The notes under the pieces: model-generated
What the model was told of the DNA's origin: nothing
The model's database searches: none
The model's input: only the letters and a program-made list of their open reading frames with translations
Position numbers and translations under genes: made by a program
Assembly (NCBI RefSeq): GCF_037081715.1
Contig: NZ_JAZDDH010000001.1
Coordinates: 2,512,199-2,576,198 of the forward strand
Source: Halalkalicoccus sp. CG83
GTDB lineage: Archaea; Halobacteriota; Halobacteria; Halobacteriales; Halalkalicoccaceae
DNA length: 64,000 bases
Reading direction: 5' to 3'
Shown here: positions 1 through 8,363 of the stretch, one piece after another
Layout: every line of letters starts with the position of its first letter
Position numbering within the stretch: position 1 is the stretch's first letter

Positions 1-116
1 TGGCGCCGGTGGGCGAGATATCGCGTTGCGACGTTGGCTATCGCGAGCACCAGGACGATGAACGGGATGGCCGACGCCAGCACGGCGTCGACCGCTTCGA
101 CCTGTAGCGGTTGCAT
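1..116 (-). CDS. Small membrane protein, N-terminal part (runs off the window)
   Basis: Only the first 38 codons are present. The start ATG is at 116, and the protein opens with MQPLQVEAVDAV, followed by one hydrophobic helix (about residues 13-30) and a basic end (ATRYLAHRR), so it is an integral membrane protein with its N terminus probably outside. It lies 50 bp downstream of the NAD kinase-like gene on the same strand and may be co-transcribed with it. The opening recalls the haloarchaeal family of small membrane proteins of unknown function that I remember as DUF7313; that link is from memory. No function is assigned. Confidence 0.6.
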   Translation of the reverse strand, partial: MQPLQVEAVDAVLASAIPFIVLVLAIANVATRYLAHRR

Positions 117-166
117 GCGCCAGTATCGGTCGTTCGTCCATTAGAGTGTTTCCAATCTGCGCCCGG

Positions 167-904
167 TCAGGGGTAGGCGGGTCGTCCCTCCGGGACGCAC
201 AACAACCGGATCGATCCGTCGGTACGGAGTTCGAGACGGGCGTCGCGACCGACGGTCCCCCGATCGTGACCGTCGACGAGCAACGAGACGTCGCCCTCGT
301 CGCGCAGCACCGACAGCGCGACGTCATCGGGCTCGAGGACCCAGGAGGGAACGGAGGTGTGGAAGGGCGCGATCGGGACCACGCAGACGGCATCGGTGCC
401 GACGACGAGCGCCGGCCCGTCGGCGGCGGCCACGTAGCCGTGGCTCCCCACCGCCGTGGCGACGACGACGCCGTCGGCCCGAACGCTGGAGAGGCGTTCG
501 GCGTCGCGCTCGATCGCGTACTCCGAGATGCGGGCCGGTTCGGTCGTCACGAGCATCACGTCCATCAGCGCCGTATCGACCGGCTCGCCGTCGAGGACGA
601 CCGTCAGATGCGGATGCGGCCGTTCGACGCCGGCGCCGTCGAGCGCGCTCGAGACCGCGGCGGCGGCGTCCGATCCGTTCGGCGACTCGATCCCCGGCCC
701 CACGCCGATCGGCAGGATGGGTGCCGTCGGCCGCTCGTCCGCCAGCGCGAGCAGCGCCTCCTCGCCGACGGTCACGTACGTCGAGGGCTTCGCGTCCTGG
801 AGCGTGCCGGGTGCGCCCACGCGGGCGCTCTCGCCGGCGGCCTCGATCGCTTCAACGAGCAGGTCGGTCGCCACGGCATCGCCGGGGACGACGCCGACGG
901 TCAC
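167..904 (-). CDS. Divergent NAD kinase-like protein
   Basis: A 245-residue protein that resembles the C-terminal beta-sandwich domain of NAD kinases: a GVGPGIESP segment, then DGVVVATAVGSHGY at the place where NAD kinases carry the conserved GSTAY-type loop, and VVPIAPF before the closing strands. The N-terminal nucleotide-binding motif GGDGT is not visible; the equivalent place reads VTVGEEALLAL. Catalysis of NAD+ phosphorylation is therefore doubtful and it may be a paralog that only binds nucleotide. I chose the GTG at 904 because the similarity (VTVGVVPGD) begins there and a purine-rich GAGGGGGT stretch lies just upstream. A longer reading from 1018 is in frame but is basic, low-complexity sequence. 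A 29-codon ORF ends in the GTGA of this start. Confidence 0.75.
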   Translation of the reverse strand: MTVGVVPGDAVATDLLVEAIEAAGESARVGAPGTLQDAKPSTYVTVGEEALLALADERPTAPILPIGVGPGIESPNGSDAAAAVSSALDGAGVERPHPHLTVVLDGEPVDTALMDVMLVTTEPARISEYAIERDAERLSSVRADGVVVATAVGSHGYVAAADGPALVVGTDAVCVVPIAPFHTSVPSWVLEPDDVALSVLRDEGDVSLLVDGHDRGTVGRDARLELRTDGSIRLLCVPEGRPAYP

Positions 905-990
905 CGGCGACCCCCTCGACGGGGCGCCTGTGCGGCGGGAAGCGCGGCCGCGAGCGCCGTCACGCCGACCGCCCGAACTCGGTTTCGCAT
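901..990 (-). CDS. Candidate 29-residue leader ORF before the NAD kinase-like gene
   Basis: ATG at 990 opens 29 codons (MRNRVRAVGVTALAAAL..., a basic start followed by an Ala/Val-rich stretch) and stops at TGA 901-903, which overlaps the GTG start of the next gene as GTGA. The arrangement suggests translational coupling. A short open frame in high-GC DNA can easily arise by chance, so this is a weak call. Confidence 0.2.
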   Translation of the reverse strand: MRNRVRAVGVTALAAALPAAQAPRRGGRR

Positions 991-1030
991 ACGTCGAACG
1001 GTGGACGCCGGACGGCAAAAGGATGCGGGA

Positions 1031-2341
1031 TCAGTCGTCGTACGGCCAGTCGCCGATCACCCGCATGCCCTCGGCCTGGTTCTCGTCCTCGAGGTCGGCC
1101 TCGATCGCTTCGGGCGAGCGGCGTTCGATCTCGACGTCGTCGCGCGCGAGGTGGACGACGAGTTCGGTCAACAGGATCGCCTGCTCGCGCAGGTCCCGGA
1201 CCTCGATCTTCTCGAGCGTGTCGGCGAACGTGTGGCCCCAGCCCCGGCCCTGCTCGCCGGTGTCGCTCATCACGTGGTAGCCGGGCACCCCCCACTGGAC
1301 GAACGGCCAATGGTCGCTGTGGGGGCCCTGCTGGGGAATCGTCTCGACAGGGTGGCCGAAGCGCTCGCCGATCGTCTCGGCGGCCTCGCGCAGCTCGGGA
1401 AAGCCGTGAGTGGAGAACTCGAGGGTTCGTCCGCGGACGACCCCGTCGTTGTTGACGATCGCCTCGATCGCGTCGTGGTCGGCGTTCGCGGCGTAGTGCT
1501 CCGAGCCGATCAACCCCACTTCCTCGGCGCCGTAAACGACGAACTCCACTCGGGTCTCGAGTTCGTCCTCCCGATCGACCAGCGCGTTCGCGAGTTCGAC
1601 GACCATCGCCGTCCCCGCGCCGTTGTCCGCCGCGCCCTCCGCGATGTCGTGGGCGTCGACGTGGCTCGTGACGAGCAAGCGCTCGTCGGTCTCGGGGCCC
1701 AGTTCGGCGTGGACGTTCTGACTCGTGGCGTCGCCGATCTCGGCCTCCACCCCCACCGCGAGTTCGTCGCCCTCGAACCGACGGGCGAGGCGTGCACCCA
1801 CCTCCGAGCTCACGCCGACGGCCGGGATCGCCCCGATCGGCTCCTCCGGCGTCCCGACGCTTCCCGTCGGGGGGAGACAGCCCTGGACGTGGTTTCGGTA
1901 GACGAACGCCGCCGCTCCGCCCTCGACCGCGTAGTAGTACTTCTCGCGGCGGTGGATGTACCGGTCGTAGTGGTCGGGGACGTCGCTTCTGGCCATCACG
2001 ACCTTTCCCTCGACGTCGCTCTCCTCGAAGTCCTCCGGCAGGCCGTAGCCCAGATCGACGAACTCCCCCTCCGCCTCCTCGCTCGGGCTGCGTGGGAGCG
2101 CGATACAGTCCTGGACCGTCTCGCCGGCGCGGATCTCGCTCGTTCCGCGCTCCCAGCCCTGGATGGGGAACTCCTCGATCGAGGCGTCGCGAGCGCCCGC
2201 CTCCGAGAGTGCCTCCCGGGTGAGTTCGGCGCCGCGTCGCTCGCCCTCGGTGCCGGCCATCCGATTCCCGAGGTCGACGAGGTCCTCCAGGTGGTCCCAG
2301 CCGGTCGTGCTGGTGAACGTCCGTCCGATCCAGTCGGTCAT
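1031..2341 (-). CDS. M28 family zinc aminopeptidase
   Basis: A 436-residue cytoplasmic protein (no signal peptide) of the M28 di-zinc exopeptidase family. The metal and catalytic residues are all visible: HVDAH (about residue 228), AADNGAGTA with the bridging Asp, the catalytic Glu pair in AEEVGL, NNDGV with the third metal Asp, and the last His in GHTFADTLEKI. A PA-like domain (about residues 90-200) is inserted before the catalytic core, as in aminopeptidase Y-type members. It should release N-terminal amino acids from peptides; the specificity cannot be read. It begins at an ATG and lies 127 bp upstream of the NAD kinase-like gene on the same strand. Confidence 0.9.
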   Translation of the reverse strand: MTDWIGRTFTSTTGWDHLEDLVDLGNRMAGTEGERRGAELTREALSEAGARDASIEEFPIQGWERGTSEIRAGETVQDCIALPRSPSEEAEGEFVDLGYGLPEDFEESDVEGKVVMARSDVPDHYDRYIHRREKYYYAVEGGAAAFVYRNHVQGCLPPTGSVGTPEEPIGAIPAVGVSSEVGARLARRFEGDELAVGVEAEIGDATSQNVHAELGPETDERLLVTSHVDAHDIAEGAADNGAGTAMVVELANALVDREDELETRVEFVVYGAEEVGLIGSEHYAANADHDAIEAIVNNDGVVRGRTLEFSTHGFPELREAAETIGERFGHPVETIPQQGPHSDHWPFVQWGVPGYHVMSDTGEQGRGWGHTFADTLEKIEVRDLREQAILLTELVVHLARDDVEIERRSPEAIEADLEDENQAEGMRVIGDWPYDD

Positions 2342-2541
2342 GCTCCCGCGTGACGCCGGCGCGGGCCTAAGCGTTTCGAAGCGAAACCGGAGGACTCGCG
2401 GCTTCCCGGACGGAACACGGCGACGTTGTCGACACGCACGGGTATGCTGAAAACGGCGTACCGAACGACGGGCGCGTGTCCCTACGAACGTTCGGTGAAG
2501 GATCGTCGACCACTACAGACGAAGACGCCATCGGGAGGAGA

Positions 2542-3951
2542 TCAGACCGCCGGCCGTACGTTCTGGTTGAGGTGGAATACGTTCTCCGGATCCCACTCGG
2601 CCTTGACAGCGACCAGTCGCTCGTAGGCGTCCGTCCCGAAGGCATCGTGGATGCGCTGTTCGCCCTCGTCGTGGCTGATGAAGTTGACGTATGTTCCGCC
2701 GGTCGCGTGTGGCGTTAGGGCGTCGAACAGATCGCGCGCCCAGGCGATGTGGACGTCGTCCTCGGCCGCTTCGCGCCAGCGCGACTGGACGTTCACTACC
2801 CATTCGGCGTCCCGATGCTGGTACGGGGTCGATCCAGCGGGCCGCCGCGAGATCTCGCCCCCGAGCGCCATCATGCCGATGGTGGTCTCCGGGGAGACGA
2901 TCGTAATGGCGTAGTCACACATGGCGTCGATGGCCTCGCCGCTCATCTCCGACAGGTAGTGTGCCTTCCAGTAGTTGCGCGCACCGGCGTCGGTCGCCGC
3001 GTCGAACATGGTCTGGAACGTCGCGTACGGTTTCGGTCCGACGGCGTCGACGATGGGCGACCCGATCCCACGGATGGGTGCGAGCGCTTTCTCCCCTGCC
3101 TCCACGCTGCCGGCATACATCACCACCACCATCAGCACCAGTTCGCCGTGAACCTCCTCCGGAAGGAACGGTGCGGGCGGCGCTTTGCGGATCGCCATGA
3201 GACACGCGACCTCGTCGGGCGCCTCGCGGACGGCCGTCGCGACCTCGCGCATCACTGCGGGGGCGTCCGCGAAGTCGTAAGCGATCGGTCCCGCTAAAAC
3301 GGTCGACTCGAGTTCGTGGAGATCGAACTCGAAGGCCGTTACGACGCCGAAGTTACCGCCGCCGCCGCGAAGCGCCCAGAACAGGTCGGGGTTCTCGTCC
3401 TCGCTGGCCGTGACGAACCGCCCGTCGGCGGTCACCAACTCGACCGATCGAAGGTTGTCGACCGTCAGCCCGAACGCCCGCGAGAGGTACCCGAATCCAC
3501 CGCCCAGCGTCAGACCGGCGATGCCCGTCGAGGAGACGAACCCACCCGGGAGAACGAGCCCGTGTGCCTGGGTTTCGACGTCGACGTCGTGGAGGAGGGC
3601 GCCGGGTTCGATCCAGGCAGTCTTGGCCTTCGGATCGACGCGGACGGATCTCATCGCGGAGCAGTCGATCATCAGGCCGCCGTCACAGACGGCGTTCCCG
3701 GCGACGTTGTGCCCGCCGCCGCGAACGGCGATCTCCAGGTCGTGTTCGTGGGCGAACGCGATCGCCGTCATCACGTCGCTCGCGCCGAGCGGCCGGACGA
3801 CGACCGCCGGCGCCTTGTCGATCACCGCGTTCCAGATCGAACGCGCCTCGTCGTATCCGTCGTCGGTCGAGACCAGCACGTCACCTCTGAATTCGGTTCT
3901 GAACGCTTCGATGACGGTCTCCGACGGTGGTGTAGTTGCTGCTATCGGCAT
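2542..3951 (-). CDS. FAD-binding oxidoreductase, berberine-bridge type
   Basis: A 469-residue flavoprotein of the PCMH/VAO superfamily. An N-terminal FAD-binding PCMH domain contains RGGGHNVAG, whose His is in the position that forms the covalent 8-alpha-histidyl bond in this family, then GLTLGGGFGYLSR and ALRGGGGNFGVVT. The C terminus (WDPENVFHLNQNV) is the berberine-bridge (BBE) domain. The Cys of bicovalent members is not evident. Substrates of haloarchaeal members are generally unknown; sugars or alcohols are possible. It is a single gene with about 250 bp on its 5' side and about 200 bp on its 3' side. Confidence 0.9.
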   Translation of the reverse strand: MPIAATTPPSETVIEAFRTEFRGDVLVSTDDGYDEARSIWNAVIDKAPAVVVRPLGASDVMTAIAFAHEHDLEIAVRGGGHNVAGNAVCDGGLMIDCSAMRSVRVDPKAKTAWIEPGALLHDVDVETQAHGLVLPGGFVSSTGIAGLTLGGGFGYLSRAFGLTVDNLRSVELVTADGRFVTASEDENPDLFWALRGGGGNFGVVTAFEFDLHELESTVLAGPIAYDFADAPAVMREVATAVREAPDEVACLMAIRKAPPAPFLPEEVHGELVLMVVVMYAGSVEAGEKALAPIRGIGSPIVDAVGPKPYATFQTMFDAATDAGARNYWKAHYLSEMSGEAIDAMCDYAITIVSPETTIGMMALGGEISRRPAGSTPYQHRDAEWVVNVQSRWREAAEDDVHIAWARDLFDALTPHATGGTYVNFISHDEGEQRIHDAFGTDAYERLVAVKAEWDPENVFHLNQNVRPAV

Positions 3952-4199
3952 GACCTACATCATAGATCATTGGATACCTCGGAGCATAGTCTAGTATGAC
4001 TCCGTTCCGATAGCTTCCATGGGGAGCACAGTAGGCTCTACGAACGACCCCGACTCCGACTGAAGCGACAGGAGACGTACGGGCACGGTCCAACGGCGAC
4101 CGTGACCGCGAGCGACGACCGAATCGGTCGTGAAGGGTTCATACGAGTGGTGTGAGGCGGTGGGCTGACGGTACCGGCCGGGACGTGACGAGTGCGGCG

Positions 4200-4454
4200 T
4201 CAGATCATCCCTTCCTCCTCGAGGCCGGTCATCACGTCGTCGACGAGCGAGTCGGGATCCTCGTAGGGGAACTCCTGGTGACCCGACAGCCGGCTGGCGA
4301 TCTCCATCGCGGTGAAGCTGGTGTCGCCGGACTCGAACTTCGTCGCGGGACCGTTGGGCAGCGCGGGGACGAGGTCCATCTGGTTCTTAACGGGATAGTC
4401 GGCGCCTTCGAAGGCGTCGTACAGCTGCGAGCGGAGTTCGTCTCTGTCGGCCAT
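4200..4454 (-). CDS. MTH865-like family protein
   Basis: An 84-residue acidic protein. It begins MADRDELRSQLYDAFEGADYP and contains FESGDTSFTAMEIASRL and LVDDVMTGLEEEG, matching the small archaeal MTH865-like EF-hand-type fold family of unknown function. The ATG at 4454 is preferred; a further ATG at 4475 in the same frame would add seven residues (MRVHTRP) that do not look conserved. It is divergently arranged from the polyprenyl synthase gene. Confidence 0.8.
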   Translation of the reverse strand: MADRDELRSQLYDAFEGADYPVKNQMDLVPALPNGPATKFESGDTSFTAMEIASRLSGHQEFPYEDPDSLVDDVMTGLEEEGMI

Positions 4455-4536
4455 CGGCCGTGTGTGTACGCGCATCGGACAAAAAGGGTTCGGGAACGAC
4501 TGGGAACGGGGGGGGATCGACGGCGACGGAACTGAA

Positions 4537-4545
4537 GCTTTTTGA
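4537..4545 (+). promoter_or_regulatory. TATA-like box of the polyprenyl synthase gene
   Basis: A T-rich element (gctttttga) centred about 27 bp before the ATG at 4569 in otherwise GC-rich DNA. This is the spacing expected for an archaeal TATA box of a leaderless transcript. Confidence 0.5.
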
Positions 4546-4568
4546 CCGCGCCGGTCGAGTCCCGCGGT

Positions 4569-5633
4569 ATGCGGGACGTTCTAGCCGAGTGGCGACCGGT
4601 CGTCGATCGAGCGCTCGAGGAGCTCCTGCCCCGCGAGATCGACGAGGACTACCTCGCCGAGTGGTTCGGGCCGGCGAGCTACTGCCACGATCCAGACGCG
4701 ATTCAGCGTGCGCTCTCGGACCCGATCTGGGACCTGCTCGATCGGGGCGGGAAGCGCTGGCGGGCGGTCGTCTGTCTGCTCCTGCTCGACGGGTTCGGCG
4801 CGGATCCCGAGGACCACCTGCTCTACGCCTGCATTCCCGAGCTCCTCCACAACGGGACGATCATCGTCGACGACGTCGAGGACGGCGCAGAGATGCGCCG
4901 GGGCGAGCCCGCGCTCCACCACCGGTTCGGACAGGACGTCGCGCTCAACGCGGGCAACGCGATGTACTTCCTACCGCTGAAGGTGATCAACGCGAACCCC
5001 GGCGACCTCGACGCGGAGACCCAGCTCGCGGCGTACGACATGCTGATCTACGAGCTGAACCGCACCCACCTCGGACAGGGCATGGACATCTACTGGCACC
5101 GGAACCGGGAGGCGACCGTCGAGGAGGCGGAGTACCTCGAGATGTGTGCGTGCAAGACGGGCTGTCTCGGGCGGATCGTCGCGCGCCTCGCCGCGATCCT
5201 CACCGACCAGCCCGACGAGGTCGAGCGCGAGGTCGCCGCCTACGCCGAGGAGATGTCGATCGCCTTCCAGATCGGTGACGACATCCTCGACGTCGAGAAC
5301 AGCCTCGAGCAGGCCGGCGAGTTCGGCAAGGCCTTCGGCAACGACATCCGCGAGGGCAAGCGGACCCTGATGGTGATCCACGCACTCGACAGCGTGGAGC
5401 AACGGGAGGCCGACCGGCTCGTCTCCATCCTCCACGCCGAGGAGAACTCGCGCGAGGAGGTCCTGGAGGCGATCGAGATCCTCCAGACCGCCGGCAGCAT
5501 CGAGTACGCCCGCGAACGGGCGCTCACGTTCGCCGAGTCCGCACGCGGCCACCTCGCGAACGTTCCCCTCGAGGAGGAGCGTGCCGACCAGCTCGCGTCG
5601 TTCACCGCGTTCGTCATCGAACGGGACGCGTGA
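4569..5633 (+). CDS. Polyprenyl (geranylgeranyl-type) diphosphate synthase
   Basis: A 354-residue trans-prenyltransferase. The first Asp-rich motif is DDVED (about residue 100) after HNGTIIV, the second is GDDILD (about residue 238), and the GGKRWR substrate-binding motif lies near residue 60. These residues bind the Mg2+ and diphosphates of the allylic substrate and isopentenyl diphosphate. In haloarchaea such enzymes make the C20/C25 chains of archaeol lipids or longer quinone and dolichol chains; the product length cannot be read with confidence. I chose the ATG at 4569 over one at 4542 because of the TATA-like box 27 bp upstream and because residues encoded before it look non-conserved. 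Confidence 0.9.
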   Translation: MRDVLAEWRPVVDRALEELLPREIDEDYLAEWFGPASYCHDPDAIQRALSDPIWDLLDRGGKRWRAVVCLLLLDGFGADPEDHLLYACIPELLHNGTIIVDDVEDGAEMRRGEPALHHRFGQDVALNAGNAMYFLPLKVINANPGDLDAETQLAAYDMLIYELNRTHLGQGMDIYWHRNREATVEEAEYLEMCACKTGCLGRIVARLAAILTDQPDEVEREVAAYAEEMSIAFQIGDDILDVENSLEQAGEFGKAFGNDIREGKRTLMVIHALDSVEQREADRLVSILHAEENSREEVLEAIEILQTAGSIEYARERALTFAESARGHLANVPLEEERADQLASFTAFVIERDA

Positions 5634-5719
5634 GACGTGCCGTTTCCATCATCTACTCCCTCCGCCGGAAGGGACACGGACGTCCGTTCTCCGCTCGCGA
5701 GCCGCCGGAGAGCCGTCGG

Positions 5720-6118
5720 TCAGCGGGACGGCCCGTCGACGAACCGGTAGATCAGTATCGGAGTGGCGCCAACCACTAGCACCACCGACGAGAACCACAC
5801 CCAGATGGGGACGAAGCGACCGCTCGCCGACTCCACGAGACCGCCGACCACGCCGACGACGACGAGACCGCCGACCACCGATCCCGCTACCGCCGCCGGT
5901 CGGGAATCGCCGGTGCGATACGAGTACAGACCCACGACGACCACTCCGAGGCCGGTCGTGACGGCGATGCCCTTCGCCACGAGCATGACGAAAGCGAGGG
6001 CCCCGCTGGACGAGGGGAGATACGCCACCGGAAGGACCGCGACGAGAACTCCGAGCGCGGAGACGAGAAACGGGAGGCGATCGGGAAGGACGCCCTTGGC
6101 AGCCGATTCACGTCTCAT
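5720..6118 (-). CDS. Four-helix membrane protein of unknown function
   Basis: A 132-residue protein with four hydrophobic segments (roughly residues 14-35, 40-66, 75-95 and 103-123) joined by short loops, a basic N terminus (MRRESAAKG) and a basic C terminus (YRFVDGPSR). I do not recognise a family. It lies between two plus-strand enzymes and has no obvious partner. Base composition is like the neighbours, so it appears to be an ordinary chromosomal gene. Confidence 0.65.
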   Translation of the reverse strand: MRRESAAKGVLPDRLPFLVSALGVLVAVLPVAYLPSSSGALAFVMLVAKGIAVTTGLGVVVVGLYSYRTGDSRPAAVAGSVVGGLVVVGVVGGLVESASGRFVPIWVWFSSVVLVVGATPILIYRFVDGPSR

Positions 6119-6218
6119 ACCGCGTCTTCCCCGCTATCTCGGTAAATCCTTTCCGTCGTCTCAACGAACGAGCACCAGTGTACGTATCTGGCCGGCTCCA
6201 TCGAGAGGGTCCCCTCGT

Positions 6219-6226
6219 GATTTATG
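6219..6226 (+). promoter_or_regulatory. TATA-like box of the M42 peptidase gene
   Basis: The element gatttatg lies about 25-32 bp before the ATG at 6251, the usual position in haloarchaeal leaderless promoters. Confidence 0.45.
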
Positions 6227-6250
6227 CCGGCCGACCCGCCATGAACGCGT

Positions 6251-7369
6251 ATGGCGGACGACCCCCACTTCGACTTCGACTTCGACCTCCTGAAACGCCT
6301 CACCGAGGAACGCGGCGTCCCCGGCTACGAGGACCGCATCCGCGGGATCGTCCGCGAGGAGCTCTCGGGAGCGGTCGACGAGATCCGCTCGGACGCGATG
6401 GGCAACGTGATCGGCACCGTCGAGGGCGACTCCGAGTTCTCGGTGGCGGTCGCAGCACACATGGACGAGATCGGCTTCATGGTCACGCACGTCGACGAGG
6501 ACGGGTTCGTCTCGGTCGACCCCCTCGGCGGGTTCGACGCGCGGGTGTTGAAGGCCCAGCGGGTGACCGTCCACACCGAGGTTCCCGAATCCGAGTCCGA
6601 GGAATCGGGAGCCAGCGAGACGCCGTCTCGCGCTGACGGCGACCTCCCCGGCGTGATCGGCTCGCCACCGCCACACACGCTCGACGAGGAGGAACGCGAG
6701 CGAACCCCGAAGGTCGAGGACGTCCGCATCGACCTCGGGCTCCCCGCGGAGGAGGCCGACGAGCGCGTCTCGCCGGGTGACCCCGTGACGCTCTCTCAGA
6801 CCACCGAACGCGTCGGCGAGCACGTCACCGGCAAGGCGCTCGACGACCGGGTGAGCGTCTTCGCGATGATCGAGGCCGCACGCCGGATCGAGGATCCCAC
6901 GCCGACGATCCACTTCGCCGCCACCGTCCAGGAGGAGGTCGGCCTCCGAGGGGCTCGTGCCCTGGGTGTCGATCTCGATCCCGATCTGGCGATCGCGCTC
7001 GACGTGACCGTCGCGAACGACGTCCCCGGCTTCGAGGCCGGCAAGTACGTCACCGAGTGCGGCGAGGGGACGGCGATCAAGCTGAAGGACTCGAGCGTGA
7101 TCACCAGCCCGAAGGTCCACCGCCGTCTACGCGAGGTCGCCGAGTCGGAGTCGATCCCCCACCAGTTCGAGATCCTGCCCGCCGGCGGCACCGACACCGC
7201 GGGCTTCCAGACGCCCGCGGGCGCCAAACCGGTAGGTGCGATCTCGATCCCTACCCGGTATCTCCACACCGTTACCGAGAGCGCCCACGCGGAGGACGTC
7301 GCGGCGACGATCGACCTTCTAACGGCGTTTCTCGAGAGCGAAACGGGGGAGCGGGACTACGCGTTCTGA
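6251..7369 (+). CDS. M42 family (TET-type) metallo-aminopeptidase
   Basis: A 372-residue protein of the M42 dinuclear-metal aminopeptidases, which assemble into dodecameric tetrahedral particles and degrade peptides released by the proteasome. Visible residues are AAHMDEIGFMV (first metal His and catalytic Asp), KALDDRV (bridging Asp), ATVQEEVGLRGA (catalytic Glu pair), ALDVTVANDV (metal Asp) and a final His in TRYLHTVTE. The region around residues 118-135 (Glu/Ser-rich) is an acidic insertion in the dimerisation/dodecamer domain and may be a haloarchaeal adaptation. It is a single gene with its own promoter. Confidence 0.9.
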   Translation: MADDPHFDFDFDLLKRLTEERGVPGYEDRIRGIVREELSGAVDEIRSDAMGNVIGTVEGDSEFSVAVAAHMDEIGFMVTHVDEDGFVSVDPLGGFDARVLKAQRVTVHTEVPESESEESGASETPSRADGDLPGVIGSPPPHTLDEEERERTPKVEDVRIDLGLPAEEADERVSPGDPVTLSQTTERVGEHVTGKALDDRVSVFAMIEAARRIEDPTPTIHFAATVQEEVGLRGARALGVDLDPDLAIALDVTVANDVPGFEAGKYVTECGEGTAIKLKDSSVITSPKVHRRLREVAESESIPHQFEILPAGGTDTAGFQTPAGAKPVGAISIPTRYLHTVTESAHAEDVAATIDLLTAFLESETGERDYAF

Positions 7370-7390
7370 GGCAAACCAACATATTCAGTA

Positions 7391-7410
7391 CGGGGCGTTC
7401 CCAAGCCCCG
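7391..7410 (+). promoter_or_regulatory. Inverted repeat just before the halocyanin start
   Basis: CGGGGC and GCCCCG form a perfect 6-bp inverted repeat with an 8-nt spacer, ending 3 nt before the ATG at 7414 and just downstream of an AT-rich patch (catattca, about 7382). It would sit at the transcription start of a leaderless mRNA, so an operator role is possible. It may also be chance. Confidence 0.3.
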
Positions 7411-7413
7411 CGT

Positions 7414-8202
7414 ATGATCGAGGACGACGAGAATCCGAAGGACCTCTCGCGCCGATCGTTCATGCGGGAAACGGCGTTCGGCGCCACCGCGGCTACCGGA
7501 GCAGCCGCCGCGAGCGGGGTGGCGAGCGCACAGGAGGAAAACGCGAGTGGCAACGAGAGCGGCGGGGGGAACGAGAGCGGCGGGGGGAACGAGAGCGGAG
7601 AAGGGAACGAAAGCGGCGGCAACGAAAGCGGTGGCGGCAACGAGAGTGGCGGCGCGAGCGGTAACGTCGAGCCCGCCTGGCCGTCGTTCGTCACGGACGC
7701 GAACAACTACGACGGCACCGAGGACCTCCGCGGCCAGGAGGAGGCCACCGTCGAGGTCGGCGCCGGCGACGACGGATTGGCGTTCGCGCCGCCGGCGGTC
7801 TGGGTCGACACGGGCACGAACGTGATCTGGGAGTGGACCGGCGAGGGCGGCGGCCACAACGTCGCGGCGGTCGAAGGGGGAGAGTTCGCGAGCGAGGTCA
7901 CCGACGAGGCCGGGTTCACCTTCGAGAACACCTTCGAGGAGGGGGGCATCACCACGTACGAGTGTGAGCCCCACACCGGACAGGGGATGCACGGCGGCGT
8001 CGCCGTCGGCGAGGACATCGAGACCCAGGAGGTCCAGTCAGAGGGTGGCGGCGAGGGTGGGGAGGACGCCGGAGGCGTCCAGCTCCCGGGCGCGGCGCGG
8101 GCGGTCGGGGTCGCGCTCACCGTCGCGCTGGGCTCGACCCTCGGCTTCGCCTACATGTTCATGCGATACGGTGGCGACTACGAGGGCGACCAGGTCGAGT
8201 AG
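7414..8202 (+). CDS. Membrane-anchored halocyanin (blue copper protein)
   Basis: A 262-residue exported electron carrier. Order: Tat signal (RRSFMRE, then an Ala-rich h-region ending in VASAQ), a Gly/Asn/Ser-rich linker of NESGGG-type repeats (about residues 42-85), a plastocyanin-like domain, and a C-terminal transmembrane helix (about 227-250) followed by a short tail. Type 1 copper ligands are visible as GGHNV (first His) and YECEPHTGQGMHG (Cys, His, Met). It should shuttle electrons on the outer face of the membrane to a terminal oxidase. The ATG at 7414 fits the signal peptide; the frame is open upstream but reads nonsense. Confidence 0.9.
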   Translation: MIEDDENPKDLSRRSFMRETAFGATAATGAAAASGVASAQEENASGNESGGGNESGGGNESGEGNESGGNESGGGNESGGASGNVEPAWPSFVTDANNYDGTEDLRGQEEATVEVGAGDDGLAFAPPAVWVDTGTNVIWEWTGEGGGHNVAAVEGGEFASEVTDEAGFTFENTFEEGGITTYECEPHTGQGMHGGVAVGEDIETQEVQSEGGGEGGEDAGGVQLPGAARAVGVALTVALGSTLGFAYMFMRYGGDYEGDQVE

Positions 8203-8363
8203 GTCGCGAGCGACCCCTCGATCGGGAGGATGCGACCAGCACTTCGGACGGACGACAGATACGTACCGCACCGACGGAATCGGATCCCGAGATCCGAGCC
8301 CGCCGGTGGATCGGGGCCGCTCGCCGACGTCCTCCACGAGACCGCTGGAGAGGTATTACCGAC

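Noticed and set aside
146..2353. A 735-codon open frame on the plus strand, opposite the M28 peptidase and NAD kinase-like genes
   Set aside because: It has Arg/Asp/Gly/Val-rich shadow composition, no domains, and lies antisense to two well-supported genes. Long antisense frames are common in high-GC haloarchaeal DNA.
7537..7670. Tandem hexamer repeats as a CRISPR array
   Set aside because: The repeats are 15-21 bp, in frame inside a protein, without spacers. They encode the Gly/Asn/Ser linker of the halocyanin.
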